Below, piece after piece: positions 41,290 through 50,283 of a DNA stretch of 64,000 nt (the first letter of the stretch is position 1; every line of letters starts with the position of its first letter). Where the stretch lies: contig CANHOA010000009.1 of NCBI GenBank assembly GCA_947462255.1, forward strand, positions 1 through 64,000. The letters are read 5' to 3'. The notes beneath the pieces are model-generated. The model saw only the letters and a list, made by a program, of their open reading frames with translations, did no database searches and was not told where the DNA came from. This DNA is from Flavobacteriales bacterium (GTDB taxonomy: Bacteria; Bacteroidota; Bacteroidia; Flavobacteriales_D; Crocinitomicaceae). A program made the translations under genes and the position numbers.

Positions 41290-42645
41290 TTAGTTAAAAA
41301 TCATTTTAATGGCCACCCCTTGCCCTAATATTGCGGTGTATTCGCTTTCTATGTTCAACATTTTCATTCTATATTGAATGTTTTGGATTCCCATTCCGGC
41401 TTGTGCCTTTTCGAATTCAAAACCTACTCCGTTATCTTTTAATAAAATAGAAACCTGATTTTTATTTTTTTCCATTAAAAAATAAATTTGCGTAGCCTTA
41501 GCATGTTTAAGCGTATTATTTACTAATTCCTGAATAATCCGATATAAATTAACGCGGTCTATATGATTGAGTGTTTCCTCGACAATTCCCTTCTGTATTT
41601 CAATCTTAAAATCGATTAGTCCAGTTGAATTAATCCGATTAGCGAAACGATGAATAGCATGTAGGAAACCATTTTCTAATTCTGGGGGATTGAGGTTATA
41701 GGAAATTTCCCTCAACTCACGAATGCTCTCCTTGAGCAAATTTGAAACAGTATGGTGCGCTGTTTCCTGATCTTTAGTAGGCGTGATATTTTGAAAAAGA
41801 AGGTTTACAAGTGTTAATTGTTGCCCCAAACCATCGTGCAACTCCCTAGCTATCTTTTTCTTTTCTCTTTCCTCAGCTTGTGAAATAACACTGAATTTTT
41901 GTTTTTCAAACTTCAACTCTTCCGTTCTATCAATAACCAAGGCAATGTATACCCCCTCCTCTTGTTCCAATTTATTGATTACTATTTCATTTATGATTTC
42001 AACACCATTTAAAGTTTTTTGCTTTAGGTATTTTTTTAACGTACTCGAATTGGAATCGATTTCAATGCGTTGATCATTAAAATAATTGAAACTATAAATC
42101 GATTTTCCCAAAATTTCCTCTGCCGTTATTTCATAGAGCGCTAAGGCGGCAGGATTTGCCATAGTAATCTTCATGGTTTCACCAAAAAGGCGAAGCATAG
42201 GCATAGGTGAATTATTAAAGACATCCCTATATGTTTTTTTAGACTTGGCAAGTTCTAATCGAACAGACCTTCGTAGCATCGCGAAACGAATTGTTCTGCC
42301 TAATAATTCCGCATTTACATCCGATTTTTGAAGATAATCCTGAGCTCCTTTTGAAACAAGTTGAATCGCCAGTTCTTTATCATCTAAACCTGAAAGAATG
42401 ATAATGGAAGCGTTGAAATACATTTTATTAATGGCATCGTAGGTAGCCAATCCACTAGAATCTAAAATGGTTAGATCTAACAATACAAGATCGGGATCAA
42501 TTTCATCGCGAAAGGAATTAGCCTCGCTTAAGGAAGTGGCAATAAAGACATTTTGAATATCAATGCCCAACATTTCGAGTTGATGTTGAACAAGCTGGGC
42601 AAATGAGGGCTCATCTTCTACAATGAGAATTTTTAATGCTTCCAT
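41290..42645 (-). CDS. Receiver-PAS-histidine kinase (NarX/DesK-type kinase core)
   Basis: 451 aa, soluble. An N-terminal receiver domain (~5-120) has phosphoacceptor Asp57 (VLLDLTI). A PAS domain (~138-245) follows, then a HisKA_3 dimerisation helix with phospho-His270 (IARELHDGLGQQL) and an HATPase_c domain (QELVNNTLKHAKA, DNGVGF, GMGIQN). No DNA-binding output and no membrane segment. It may take phosphate on the receiver from another kinase, or autoregulate. It overlaps the membrane protein gene by 13 bases, so that protein may be its sensor partner. Confidence 0.9.
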   Translation of the reverse strand: MEALKILIVEDEPSFAQLVQHQLEMLGIDIQNVFIATSLSEANSFRDEIDPDLVLLDLTILDSSGLATYDAINKMYFNASIIILSGLDDKELAIQLVSKGAQDYLQKSDVNAELLGRTIRFAMLRRSVRLELAKSKKTYRDVFNNSPMPMLRLFGETMKITMANPAALALYEITAEEILGKSIYSFNYFNDQRIEIDSNSSTLKKYLKQKTLNGVEIINEIVINKLEQEEGVYIALVIDRTEELKFEKQKFSVISQAEEREKKKIARELHDGLGQQLTLVNLLFQNITPTKDQETAHHTVSNLLKESIRELREISYNLNPPELENGFLHAIHRFANRINSTGLIDFKIEIQKGIVEETLNHIDRVNLYRIIQELVNNTLKHAKATQIYFLMEKNKNQVSILLKDNGVGFEFEKAQAGMGIQNIQYRMKMLNIESEYTAILGQGVAIKMIFN

Positions 42646-43307
42646 GCCTCCATGTTGGTAAACATCACCTTTTTTTTATCCACTAGATCATTTAGGCCAT
42701 TAATAATTTCTGCTTTATCCTCCATTCGCACACAATTCGTTGGGAATGAAAGTTGCAATTCTTTTATGTAATCAAAATAGATCGTTTGCTGATCGACACT
42801 TATTTTTCTAAGTCCCTCGAAATACAAAACGGTTACTTCTCGATCGCTAATAATCAAGGCTTTTGAGCTTAAGCCAATTCGAAATCTTTTATTGTACCCA
42901 ATCAAAAGGAAAAGAAAGTTGTCGAGCGAAAATGCAAAGAGCACTAGAGCAGGAACGATTGCTTTTGGAGTTAAATAATAAACCGAATAGCCAATAAATA
43001 TCATCACAACAGCTTCAAGAATAGTATAAACAAGCACCCTGTTTTTTCGCGCCGAGCTCACCTCAAAATTAAAAAGAAATCTAGCGGTGGTATTAACTAT
43101 TTTCATTCCCATCCATCTCTTCACACTTCTACGCATAGCAATAAGCCCCATTAAAACTGCCAAAATAAGAAAGCCCTCATTTGTAAACGTTAAATTATTG
43201 CCAGATGTTTTTAAAAACTCAACAGGTAGGTCAAATCCAATAATAATTGAAAGCGTCATTAAGGGAAAGGTAAGTGCTAATAAAATTACATTTACAAAGC
43301 TATTCAT
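42633..43307 (-). CDS. Unknown membrane protein with about four TM segments
   Basis: 224 aa. Hydrophobic segments lie near 7-25, 47-60, 92-112 and 117-137; the rest is a soluble C-terminal domain of about 85 residues (from KRFRIGLSSKALII) with alternating strands that looks PH-like in pattern, but I cannot assign a family. It overlaps the kinase gene at its 3' end (13 bases) and the DUF349 gene at its 5' end (8 bases), so it is locked into this operon. A sensor or membrane adaptor for the soluble kinase is a plausible inference. Confidence 0.75.
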   Translation of the reverse strand: MNSFVNVILLALTFPLMTLSIIIGFDLPVEFLKTSGNNLTFTNEGFLILAVLMGLIAMRRSVKRWMGMKIVNTTARFLFNFEVSSARKNRVLVYTILEAVVMIFIGYSVYYLTPKAIVPALVLFAFSLDNFLFLLIGYNKRFRIGLSSKALIISDREVTVLYFEGLRKISVDQQTIYFDYIKELQLSFPTNCVRMEDKAEIINGLNDLVDKKKVMFTNMEAWKH

Positions 43308-45009
43308 TTGGGATAAGTTTTAACTTTCCTCGAAGTTGAAGAATTTCTTGTTTTATTTTTTCGATTTTTTGCTCAACTTCTTTTTTCAAAATGTCTGCTC
43401 CTTTTGATTTGGCAAAGAAACCCAAATTCGTTTCATATTGCAAAGCTTCTTGATTCAATACATCCATTTGCCGCTTAATCTCTGCACGTTCTTTTTGGTA
43501 GAGCTTCGTTCGATCTGGGCTGGAATTTATAAGGTCTAGCTTGGCAGTAAAAAGTAACTTTACCCGTTCATCTCCTTCTAATTTTAAATCATTGTATTTG
43601 GAATCTAGCGCTTTTTTAAAGCGCATGTACACCGCCTCTTTTTTATTTAATGGAACATGACCGATTTCGGAAAACGATTGGCTAAAGCTTTTGAAGGCTA
43701 AAAGGGCTGAAGATTTATCAGAAATTACGAACGTTTCTATTTGCTCAATCAAGGCTTCTTTCAATGTCAAATTATTCGTTAATTCATCAACTTGATCTTT
43801 TGCAAACTGCTCTCGAGCCTGAAAGAAAACATCGCAGGCTGATCTAAATTCCGACCAAAGTCTATTTTCAAATTTATGCCCAGCTGATCCTATGGATTTC
43901 CAACGCTGTTGAATTTTAATAATCTTATCCGCTGTTAATTTCCAATCCTTCTCCTGATGGATCGCTTTCACCTCTTCAATAAGGCCTTTTTTCAAGGCTA
44001 TATTTTCTTGCAAATGCCCATCTATTTTTTTACTTACGGCTTTCTTTGCGCCAAAAAAGGTGTTGCATAACTCACGAAAAGTAGTCCAAACAGCATCGTT
44101 CTCTTTTTTTGACCCAGCGCCAATTTTTTTCCACTCCTCTTGTAATTTTAATACTTCAGCGGTTTTCCCTTCCCAAAATTTAGGAGATTCATTGTCCTCT
44201 ATTTGAGTAAGAATGACACTTAGGGAATCAATGAGAACTTTCTTTTTTGATATGTTTTCACTTAAAAGTGATCGCTGACCTTCATAATGCGCGTTTATTT
44301 TATCGTAGATAGATCGGACAGCTTCCCAATAACTATTTTTCACCACTTCCCATTCATCGTTCGCGACCGGCCCAATTTCCTCCCATTCATCTTGGAGTAC
44401 TCGTAAACTAGTTTCTAAATTCCGGACCAATTCATTACTGTTTCTTAGTTTTTGAAGGCGATGAATAATGCCTTGTTTTAGTTGTGCATTTCGTTTGTAG
44501 TCATGGTCTTTTATTTCCCGATAAATTTTCATCGTGTAAAAGAATATCTCTAAAATTCGCGAATATTCACGCTGAATTTCATCTCTTTTTTCACGTGGGA
44601 TATCCCCAATTTTTTTCCATGTCTCATGAATTTCTTTGTACGCTTGAAAAGCTGTTGAAATATTTTCTTCACTTTCAATCACTTCTTTTAAGCGACCCAT
44701 CAATGACTTCTTAAGCTTTAGATTTTCCGCTTCAAGCGTATTTTTTAAGGATACTTGTTGCTTCCGTATTTCTTGAAATTTCTTAAATACTGAATAAAAC
44801 CCTTCTTTTACAGATTCGAAATCAACTTCTTCTATTTCATTCCCAGCTTCTTTAGCTTCGATTTTAGCAATTTGATGAAGTCTTTCCTGCTCGAGTAAAT
44901 AATCATCAAAGTGACTTCTTAGCTCCGATACCTCCTTCCCTAACACCACTAAATCGTCAGCAGCAATCAGTTCGTTTATTTTATCAATATAAGACTGGAA
45001 CTCAATCAT
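43300..45009 (-). CDS. DUF349-repeat protein
   Basis: 569 aa, highly charged and almost entirely helical. Five DUF349 repeats are visible, each with a W-x-x-I-G-x-x-P/G turn: KIGDIPREKRDEI, EIGPVANDEWEVV, KIGAGSKKENDAVW, SIGSAGHKFENRLW and EIGHVPLNKKEAVY. The C-terminus is a coiled coil. The family is common in Bacteroidota and has no firm function. Cytoplasmic. Its ATG overlaps the stop of the PfkB gene by four bases. Confidence 0.9.
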   Translation of the reverse strand: MIEFQSYIDKINELIAADDLVVLGKEVSELRSHFDDYLLEQERLHQIAKIEAKEAGNEIEEVDFESVKEGFYSVFKKFQEIRKQQVSLKNTLEAENLKLKKSLMGRLKEVIESEENISTAFQAYKEIHETWKKIGDIPREKRDEIQREYSRILEIFFYTMKIYREIKDHDYKRNAQLKQGIIHRLQKLRNSNELVRNLETSLRVLQDEWEEIGPVANDEWEVVKNSYWEAVRSIYDKINAHYEGQRSLLSENISKKKVLIDSLSVILTQIEDNESPKFWEGKTAEVLKLQEEWKKIGAGSKKENDAVWTTFRELCNTFFGAKKAVSKKIDGHLQENIALKKGLIEEVKAIHQEKDWKLTADKIIKIQQRWKSIGSAGHKFENRLWSEFRSACDVFFQAREQFAKDQVDELTNNLTLKEALIEQIETFVISDKSSALLAFKSFSQSFSEIGHVPLNKKEAVYMRFKKALDSKYNDLKLEGDERVKLLFTAKLDLINSSPDRTKLYQKERAEIKRQMDVLNQEALQYETNLGFFAKSKGADILKKEVEQKIEKIKQEILQLRGKLKLIPNE

Positions 45010-45929
45010 ATTTCTTTCATTTGAAAATGTGACAATTCAACAAATCGAGCAATTCGATTATTCAATTCGGTTGTTGTAATTTCTTTCAAGCGATTTGTTC
45101 CAAATTTCTCAACACAAAAAGAGGCTAATGCAGAGCCTGCAATGATGGCACTTTTCATATTCTCGAAACTAAAATCGTCTGTGGAAGCAATGTATCCCAT
45201 AAATCCACCAGCAAAAGTATCTCCTGCACCCGTTGGATCAAAGACCTCTTCCAAGGGAAGAGCTGGCGCATAAAATATTTTTTCTCCATGGAACAACAAT
45301 GCACCATGTTCACCTTTTTTAATAATCACGATTTTGGGTCCCATAGCTTGAATAATCGAAGCGGCCTTAACCAAAGAATACGTGCCTGATAATTGCCTTG
45401 CTTCTTCATCATTAATGATAATTACGTCTACTAATTTAATGGTTTTTTTCAATTCCTCCAAAGCGATGTCCATCCAAAAATTCATCGTGTCCATTGCGAT
45501 CAATTTTGGTCGCTTAACTAAGCGCTCAATAACCGTTCGCTGCACTTCTGGGCTTAAGTTTCCTAATAATAGATACTCTACATTTTGATAGTTTTCTGGC
45601 ACAATTGGGTCAAAGGTCCCTAGTACATTAAGCTCTGTTGCCAAGGTATCTCTTGAATTCATATCGTTGTGATACTTACCTGACCAAAAAAATGTCTTAC
45701 CTCCCTGAATTATTTGTAACCCGTCTAAATCAACTCCTTTTTCCTTTAATTCTTGAAGTGTTTCCGAAGGAAAATCTTCACCCACAACAGAAATTATACC
45801 TTGTTCTTTTAAAAAAAATGCAGCAGAAAAACAGATATATGTACCTGCCCCACCTACAATTTTATCTGTTTTACCAAAAGGGGTTTCAATAGCATCGAAT
45901 GCAACACTACCTACCGTTAATAATTTCAT
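45006..45929 (-). CDS. PfkB-family carbohydrate/nucleoside kinase
   Basis: 307 aa. The two family signatures are present: the N-terminal di-Gly region IVGGAGTYIC (24-33) and DPTGAGDTFAGG (231-242) with catalytic Asp237. It phosphorylates a sugar, nucleoside or related metabolite with ATP; the ribokinase/adenosine kinase-like length fits but the substrate cannot be told. First gene of the reverse operon PfkB, DUF349, membrane protein, receiver-kinase, GT9, with a promoter box 14 bases before its ATG. Confidence 0.9.
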   Translation of the reverse strand: MKLLTVGSVAFDAIETPFGKTDKIVGGAGTYICFSAAFFLKEQGIISVVGEDFPSETLQELKEKGVDLDGLQIIQGGKTFFWSGKYHNDMNSRDTLATELNVLGTFDPIVPENYQNVEYLLLGNLSPEVQRTVIERLVKRPKLIAMDTMNFWMDIALEELKKTIKLVDVIIINDEEARQLSGTYSLVKAASIIQAMGPKIVIIKKGEHGALLFHGEKIFYAPALPLEEVFDPTGAGDTFAGGFMGYIASTDDFSFENMKSAIIAGSALASFCVEKFGTNRLKEITTTELNNRIARFVELSHFQMKEI

Positions 45930-45943
45930 ACAATTTTTTTTGG

Positions 45944-45951
45944 CAAAGATA
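45944..45951 (-). promoter_or_regulatory. Bacteroidota -7 box (TATCTTTG) for the PfkB operon
   Basis: Perfect TAnnTTTG on the reverse strand; a reverse-strand TTG (CAA at 45969-45971) lies 17 bases upstream. The box is 14 bases before the ATG. Confidence 0.65.
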
Positions 45952-46002
45952 AGGAATTACACTTTTATCAACCTATGAAATAAAGCAATTAAACAATAAT
46001 TG

Positions 46003-46010
46003 TAGCTTTG
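46003..46010 (+). promoter_or_regulatory. Bacteroidota -7 box (TAGCTTTG)
   Basis: Perfect TAnnTTTG, 37 bases before the methyltransferase ATG; no TTG at the -33 distance. Confidence 0.5.
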
Positions 46011-46047
46011 AAAAATAGAATAGTTAAACATATTTAAAAATAATTAA

Positions 46048-46872
46048 ATGAGTAAATTGCCGGAAGCTGATAATTACAAAGAAATCAACCAAATTGCTTG
46101 GGATGAAAAAGTGGCAGTTCATCTCCAATCTGATTTTTATAATGTAGCTGCATTTAAAAAAGGTTGGTGTTCTTTAAAAACTCCAGAGCTCGAACTCCTA
46201 GGGGATATTAAAGGTAAAAAAATACTCCACTTACAATGCCATTTTGGTCAAGACTCCATCAGTTTAGCAAGAATGGGCGGACAAGTTACCGGAGTTGACT
46301 TTTCACCAAAGGCTATACATGCAGCACAATCTTTAAGCAGTGAATTGGATATTGACATTAAGTTTATATGTTGTGATATTTATTCATTAAAAGAAAAATT
46401 GAACGAAAAATTCGATCTAGTATTTACAAGTTATGGAACCATTGGATGGCTGCCTGATGTTTCAAAATGGGCGGAGATTGTAGGTCATTTTTTAAAACTA
46501 GGCGGTAATTTTATTATGGCGGATTTCCATCCCTTTATTTGGACTTTTGACGACAAGTTGGAATTTCTTGCCTTCGACTATTTTAATACTGGACCTATTG
46601 TCGAGGAGGTGGCAGGTACTTATGCAGATTCAAAGGCTGATATTTGCAACAAAACGATTGGTTGGAATCACAGCTTAGCATCCCTATTTCAGGCGCTAAT
46701 TGATCAAGGAATCAACATAAAAAAGTTCGATGAACACGATTATTCTCCCTATAGTTGCTTTCAAAACCTCGAGGAACAAAGTCCAGCAGAATTTCGCTTC
46801 AAACATATTAAGTTTAGAATACCAATGATGTATTCCATACTCGGCGAAAAAACTTCTATAAATCAAATTTAA
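46048..46872 (+). CDS. Class I SAM-dependent methyltransferase
   Basis: 274 aa. Motif I reads ILHLQCHFGQDSISLARMG (about 59-77), with VTGVDFSPKAI as the acidic strand, the SAM site; FDLVFTSYGTIGWLPD is motif IV/post-IV. No substrate-specific feature recognised; small-molecule methyltransferases of Bacteroidota look like this. Cytoplasmic. Its 3' end overlaps the convergent aldehyde dehydrogenase gene by 17 bases. Divergent from the PfkB operon across a 118-base gap holding both promoters. Confidence 0.88.
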   Translation: MSKLPEADNYKEINQIAWDEKVAVHLQSDFYNVAAFKKGWCSLKTPELELLGDIKGKKILHLQCHFGQDSISLARMGGQVTGVDFSPKAIHAAQSLSSELDIDIKFICCDIYSLKEKLNEKFDLVFTSYGTIGWLPDVSKWAEIVGHFLKLGGNFIMADFHPFIWTFDDKLEFLAFDYFNTGPIVEEVAGTYADSKADICNKTIGWNHSLASLFQALIDQGINIKKFDEHDYSPYSCFQNLEEQSPAEFRFKHIKFRIPMMYSILGEKTSINQI

Positions 46873-48385
46873 TCCCCTGAGCCAATGGTAAGCTATCAGA
46901 ATAATTAATTGTATTTGTTTGTCTTCTCATATAAACTTTCCAAGCATCGGATCCCGATTCACGCCCACCTCCTGTTTCCTTTTCGCCACCAAATGCACCC
47001 CCAATTTCGGCACCAGAAGTACCAATATTAACATTTGCTATACCGCAATCAGATCCAGATGCTGCTAAAAAAGCTTCCGCTTCTTTTAGATTATTGGTCA
47101 TGATTGCAGATGAAAGCCCTTGTGGAACGTTGTTTTGAAGCGCAACGGCATTGGAAACATCGCCCTTATATTTCATTAAATATAAAATCGGAGCAAAGGT
47201 CTCATGCTGAACCATGGAAAAATGATTTTCCGCTTCAAGAATAACGGGTTTCACATAGCAACCTGATGTATATTGATCTCCTGTGAGTACCTCGCTATCA
47301 ATTAAAACAGTGGCTCCTTCCGCCTTCGCTTTTTCAATCGCTACTAAATAATTGTTTACAGCATCTTTATCGATTAATGGCCCAACATGGTTATCCGTAT
47401 TAAGAGGATCCCCTATTTTTAATTGTCCATACGCTTTTACAATGGCATCCCTTACCTTTTCATAAATGTCTTCATGAATAATTAATCGGCGAGTTGAGGT
47501 ACAACGTTGACCAGCGGTTCCTACAGCGCCAAAAACTGCACCAGGCACCACCACTTTTAAATCGGCAGAAGGGGCAATAATGATCGCATTATTTCCTCCA
47601 AGTTCTAGAAGGGCTCTTCCAAGTCTTGCGCCAACTAAAGCACCGACACTTTTTCCCATTCTTGTTGATCCAGTAGCTGAAATAAGAGGCACTCTTGCAT
47701 CACTTGCCATTAACTTCCCAATTTCAGCATCTCCAATGACTAGAGAAGATACGCCCTCTGGAACATTATTTTCTTTAAATACTTCATTCGTAATAAATTG
47801 ACACGCAAGAGCCGTAAGCGGAGTTTTTTCAGATGGTTTCCAAACACAAACATCACCACAAACCCAGGCTAGGGCAGTATTCCAATTCCAAACAGCAACA
47901 GGAAAATTAAAAGCAGAAATAATACCTACAATTCCTAAAGGATGATATTGCTCATACATACGATGACTAGGTCTTTCAGAATGCATGGTTAAGCCATAAA
48001 GTTGGCGTGATAAGCCGACTGCAAAATCACAAATATCTATCATCTCCTGTACCTCACCTAAACCTTCCTGAAGTGATTTTCCCATTTCATAGGAAACTAA
48101 TTTTCCAAGGGGCTCTTTATAAAACCTAATTCTTTCTGCTAACTGACGAACTACTTCACCGCGTTTAGGCGCAGGTATTTGACGCCATTCTAAAAATGCT
48201 GCTTGAGCTGTTTTGATGACCATATCATAATCTGATGCATTTGCTGATTTAACAGACGCTATTAATTTTCCATCGACAGGCGAATACGAATCGATGAGTG
48301 CTCCTGTAGTAGTCCAGCAATCTTGACCAGTTGACGCGCCATTATTTATTGACTGAATATTGAATGTCGTTAAAATATTATCCAT
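46856..48385 (-). CDS. Aldehyde dehydrogenase, ALDH7/antiquitin type
   Basis: 509 aa. ALDH active site: Glu261 in LELGGNN and nucleophile Cys295 in AGQRCTSTRR. The run GIVGIISAFNFPVAVWNWNTA and the length match ALDH7A1-type enzymes, which oxidise alpha-aminoadipate semialdehyde (in equilibrium with piperideine-6-carboxylate) to alpha-aminoadipate in lysine breakdown. No other lysine catabolic gene is adjacent, so the pathway is inferred from family only. NAD-dependent, cytoplasmic. Own promoter box; monocistronic. Confidence 0.9.
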   Translation of the reverse strand: MDNILTTFNIQSINNGASTGQDCWTTTGALIDSYSPVDGKLIASVKSANASDYDMVIKTAQAAFLEWRQIPAPKRGEVVRQLAERIRFYKEPLGKLVSYEMGKSLQEGLGEVQEMIDICDFAVGLSRQLYGLTMHSERPSHRMYEQYHPLGIVGIISAFNFPVAVWNWNTALAWVCGDVCVWKPSEKTPLTALACQFITNEVFKENNVPEGVSSLVIGDAEIGKLMASDARVPLISATGSTRMGKSVGALVGARLGRALLELGGNNAIIIAPSADLKVVVPGAVFGAVGTAGQRCTSTRRLIIHEDIYEKVRDAIVKAYGQLKIGDPLNTDNHVGPLIDKDAVNNYLVAIEKAKAEGATVLIDSEVLTGDQYTSGCYVKPVILEAENHFSMVQHETFAPILYLMKYKGDVSNAVALQNNVPQGLSSAIMTNNLKEAEAFLAASGSDCGIANVNIGTSGAEIGGAFGGEKETGGGRESGSDAWKVYMRRQTNTINYSDSLPLAQGIKFDL

Positions 48386-48415
48386 GATTATAAAAGTTGA
48401 ATGGTGTTTAGACTA

Positions 48416-48423
48416 CAAATTTA
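48416..48423 (-). promoter_or_regulatory. Bacteroidota -7 box (TAAATTTG) for the aldehyde dehydrogenase
   Basis: TAnnTTTG match on the reverse strand, 30 bases before the ATG. Confidence 0.45.
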
Positions 48424-48476
48424 ATCGCTTTTTGTGTAGTAATTAGAAAAGGTTATTAAACTAGAAATATTTAGCT

Positions 48477-48510
48477 AAAAAAAAACCGTTAAGAGTTCAT
48501 CCTAACGGTT
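48477..48510 (-). terminator. Rho-independent terminator of the prs-rplY operon
   Basis: On the reverse strand AACCGTTA pairs with TAACGGTT around an 11-base loop, followed by a run of nine T. It lies about 20 bases after the rplY stop. Confidence 0.85.
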
Positions 48511-48531
48511 CGTATTTTTGTTACAAGAAAC

Positions 48532-49221
48532 TTATGCCTCTTCTTGAGTATCAGCTTCAGTATTAGTGTCAGCTTTAGCTTCAGTATTAGTGTCAACTTC
48601 AGTATTAGCTTCAGTATTAGTTTCAGCTTCAGTACTAATATCTTCTTCGTCTTCGTCAGTATCTGTAGGCTTAACGGCTCCTCTTGCCATCTTAACCGAA
48701 ACGACCACTGCGTTAGCAGGATCTAAAAAGGTAATACCTGGAATGGAAATGCTATTTACCCTAAAAGATTGACCGATTTTCAAAGTAGAAATATCCAGCG
48801 TAATTGCATCAGGAATTGCTGAAGGCAATCCTACGCATGATAAAGTACGGAACACTTGCATTAATCGACCACCCGCCAAAACACCTCGTGCTGATCCTAC
48901 CAGTCTGACAGGTAATTTTACACTCACCACCTTAGCATCGTTTAACTCGTAAAAGTCAACATGTTGAATGGTGTCTTTCGTTGGATGCTGCTGCAATTCA
49001 CGAATAATTCCCATTGCTTTTTTACCTTCAATATCCAAGGCAACTTGGTACACCTCAGGTGAAAAAACGATTTTATCTATGTCTACTCGTTTTACGGAAA
49101 AGTGGGTTTGATCACCTTGTCCGTAAAGTACACATGGAACCCTACCTTCATTTCTTAGAAGTGTAGCATCCTTTTTCCCTACGTTCGTTCTAAGCGAACC
49201 GCTCAATTGTGCTGTTTTCAT
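48532..49221 (-). CDS. rplY: 50S ribosomal protein L25/Ctc family
   Basis: 229 aa. An N-terminal L25 domain (~1-90; MKTAQLSGSLRTNVGKKDATLLRNEGRVP in parts: LRTNVGKKDA, LRNEGRVPCVLYG) binds 5S rRNA; a CTC/TL5 beta domain follows (~95-180). After VKPTDTDEDEED there is a 44-residue tail made only of Thr, Glu, Asn, Asp and Ala, encoded by short repeats and probably disordered. Acidic tails on L25 are frequent in Bacteroidota, but their length here may vary by slippage. Eleven bases after prs; the pair ends in a terminator. Confidence 0.95.
   Translation of the reverse strand: MKTAQLSGSLRTNVGKKDATLLRNEGRVPCVLYGQGDQTHFSVKRVDIDKIVFSPEVYQVALDIEGKKAMGIIRELQQHPTKDTIQHVDFYELNDAKVVSVKLPVRLVGSARGVLAGGRLMQVFRTLSCVGLPSAIPDAITLDISTLKIGQSFRVNSISIPGITFLDPANAVVVSVKMARGAVKPTDTDEDEEDISTEAETNTEANTEVDTNTEAKADTNTEADTQEEA
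48544..48640 (-). repeat. Low-complexity repeats encoding the L25 acidic tail
   Basis: Imperfect copies of an 18-base unit (encoding D-T-N-T-E-A) and shorter 12-base pieces (N-T-E-A) in frame. This is a candidate site for replication slippage; changes in multiples of three would keep the frame. Confidence 0.75.
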
Positions 49222-49232
49222 TTATTATATAG

Positions 49233-50162
49233 TTAAGAGATTACAAAATGTGAACTTATTGATTCATTATTAATCAATCTTTTTATTACATCGGCGAATA
49301 AATCAGAAATGGCAACCACTCTAATTTTAGGACTCGATTTCGCCAAGGGAATAGTATCAGTTACGATAAGTTCGGTAAGTTTAGAATTAGCGATTCTTTC
49401 ATAGGCAGGACCGGACAAAACCGCATGCGTACAAAACGCACGAACGCTTAGCGCGCCCTTTTCCATTAACAGATCTGCTGCTGTCGTAAGCGTGCCTGCT
49501 GTATCGCACATGTCATCGACAATAATTACATCTTTTCCTCGAACATCACCAATTACCGTCATTTCAGCTATCTCATTTGCTCGCTTTCTATTTTTATGGC
49601 ATAGAGCGAGGCCGCAATTGAGATTTTTCGCATACGAATTGGCTCTTTTAGCCCCACCAACGTCTGGCGCAGCCATGATGATATTTTTAGTGTCTAGTAA
49701 TTGTATTTCCTTAAGAAAAAGAGAAGATGCGTATAAATGATCAACAGGAACTTCAAAAAAGCCTTGAATTTGATCTGCATGTAAATCCATCGTCATTACT
49801 CTATCAACACCTGCAGCCATTAGCATATTCGCTACTAATTTCGCTCCTATTGCTACTCTTGGCTTGTCTTTTCTGTCTTGACGAGCAAAACCAAAATAGG
49901 GGATGACAGCAATAATTTTACGTGCTGAGGCTCTTTTGGCCGCGTCGATTAATAATAATAATTCAAATATATTTTCCGTCGGGGGCATAGTAGACTGCAC
50001 AATAAATACATCCTGGCCCCTAACTGTTTCTTCGAAGGAAGGTTGAAATTCACCATCACTAAAAACAGTAACGTTCACATCCCCTAAAGGCTGGCCAAAA
50101 TGCTCAGCAATTTGAGTTGCTAAATTCAGTGAAGCTCTTCCAGAAAATATCTTAACGCCCAT
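49233..50162 (-). CDS. prs: Ribose-phosphate pyrophosphokinase
   Basis: 309 aa, normal length. IPYFGFARQDRKDKPR (87-102) is the ATP-binding flap region, DLHADQIQGFF (126-136) the PRPP synthase signature and DVIIVDDMCDTAGTL (211-225) the ribose-5-phosphate/PRPP loop. It makes PRPP, the substrate of apt in this window and of nucleotide, His and Trp synthesis. Cytoplasmic. A near-consensus box TAACTTCG lies on the reverse strand at 50187-50180. The linked order prs-rplY is widespread in bacteria. Confidence 0.97.
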   Translation of the reverse strand: MGVKIFSGRASLNLATQIAEHFGQPLGDVNVTVFSDGEFQPSFEETVRGQDVFIVQSTMPPTENIFELLLLIDAAKRASARKIIAVIPYFGFARQDRKDKPRVAIGAKLVANMLMAAGVDRVMTMDLHADQIQGFFEVPVDHLYASSLFLKEIQLLDTKNIIMAAPDVGGAKRANSYAKNLNCGLALCHKNRKRANEIAEMTVIGDVRGKDVIIVDDMCDTAGTLTTAADLLMEKGALSVRAFCTHAVLSGPAYERIANSKLTELIVTDTIPLAKSSPKIRVVAISDLFADVIKRLINNESISSHFVIS

Positions 50163-50283
50163 TATTTTATTTAAGAGTGCGAAGTTAGGGATTTAAAAGA
50201 AAATAAAATAATTTTAGGAATCAATTTAATTTAGAAAATTTCGTATTGATTTTTTTGTAATTTGCACAAAAAAACCGATTTCA

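Noticed and set aside
50220-50283. Promoter box for cphA near TAATTTGC
   Set aside because: In register it matches only six of eight consensus positions and has no well-placed TTG, so I did not list it.
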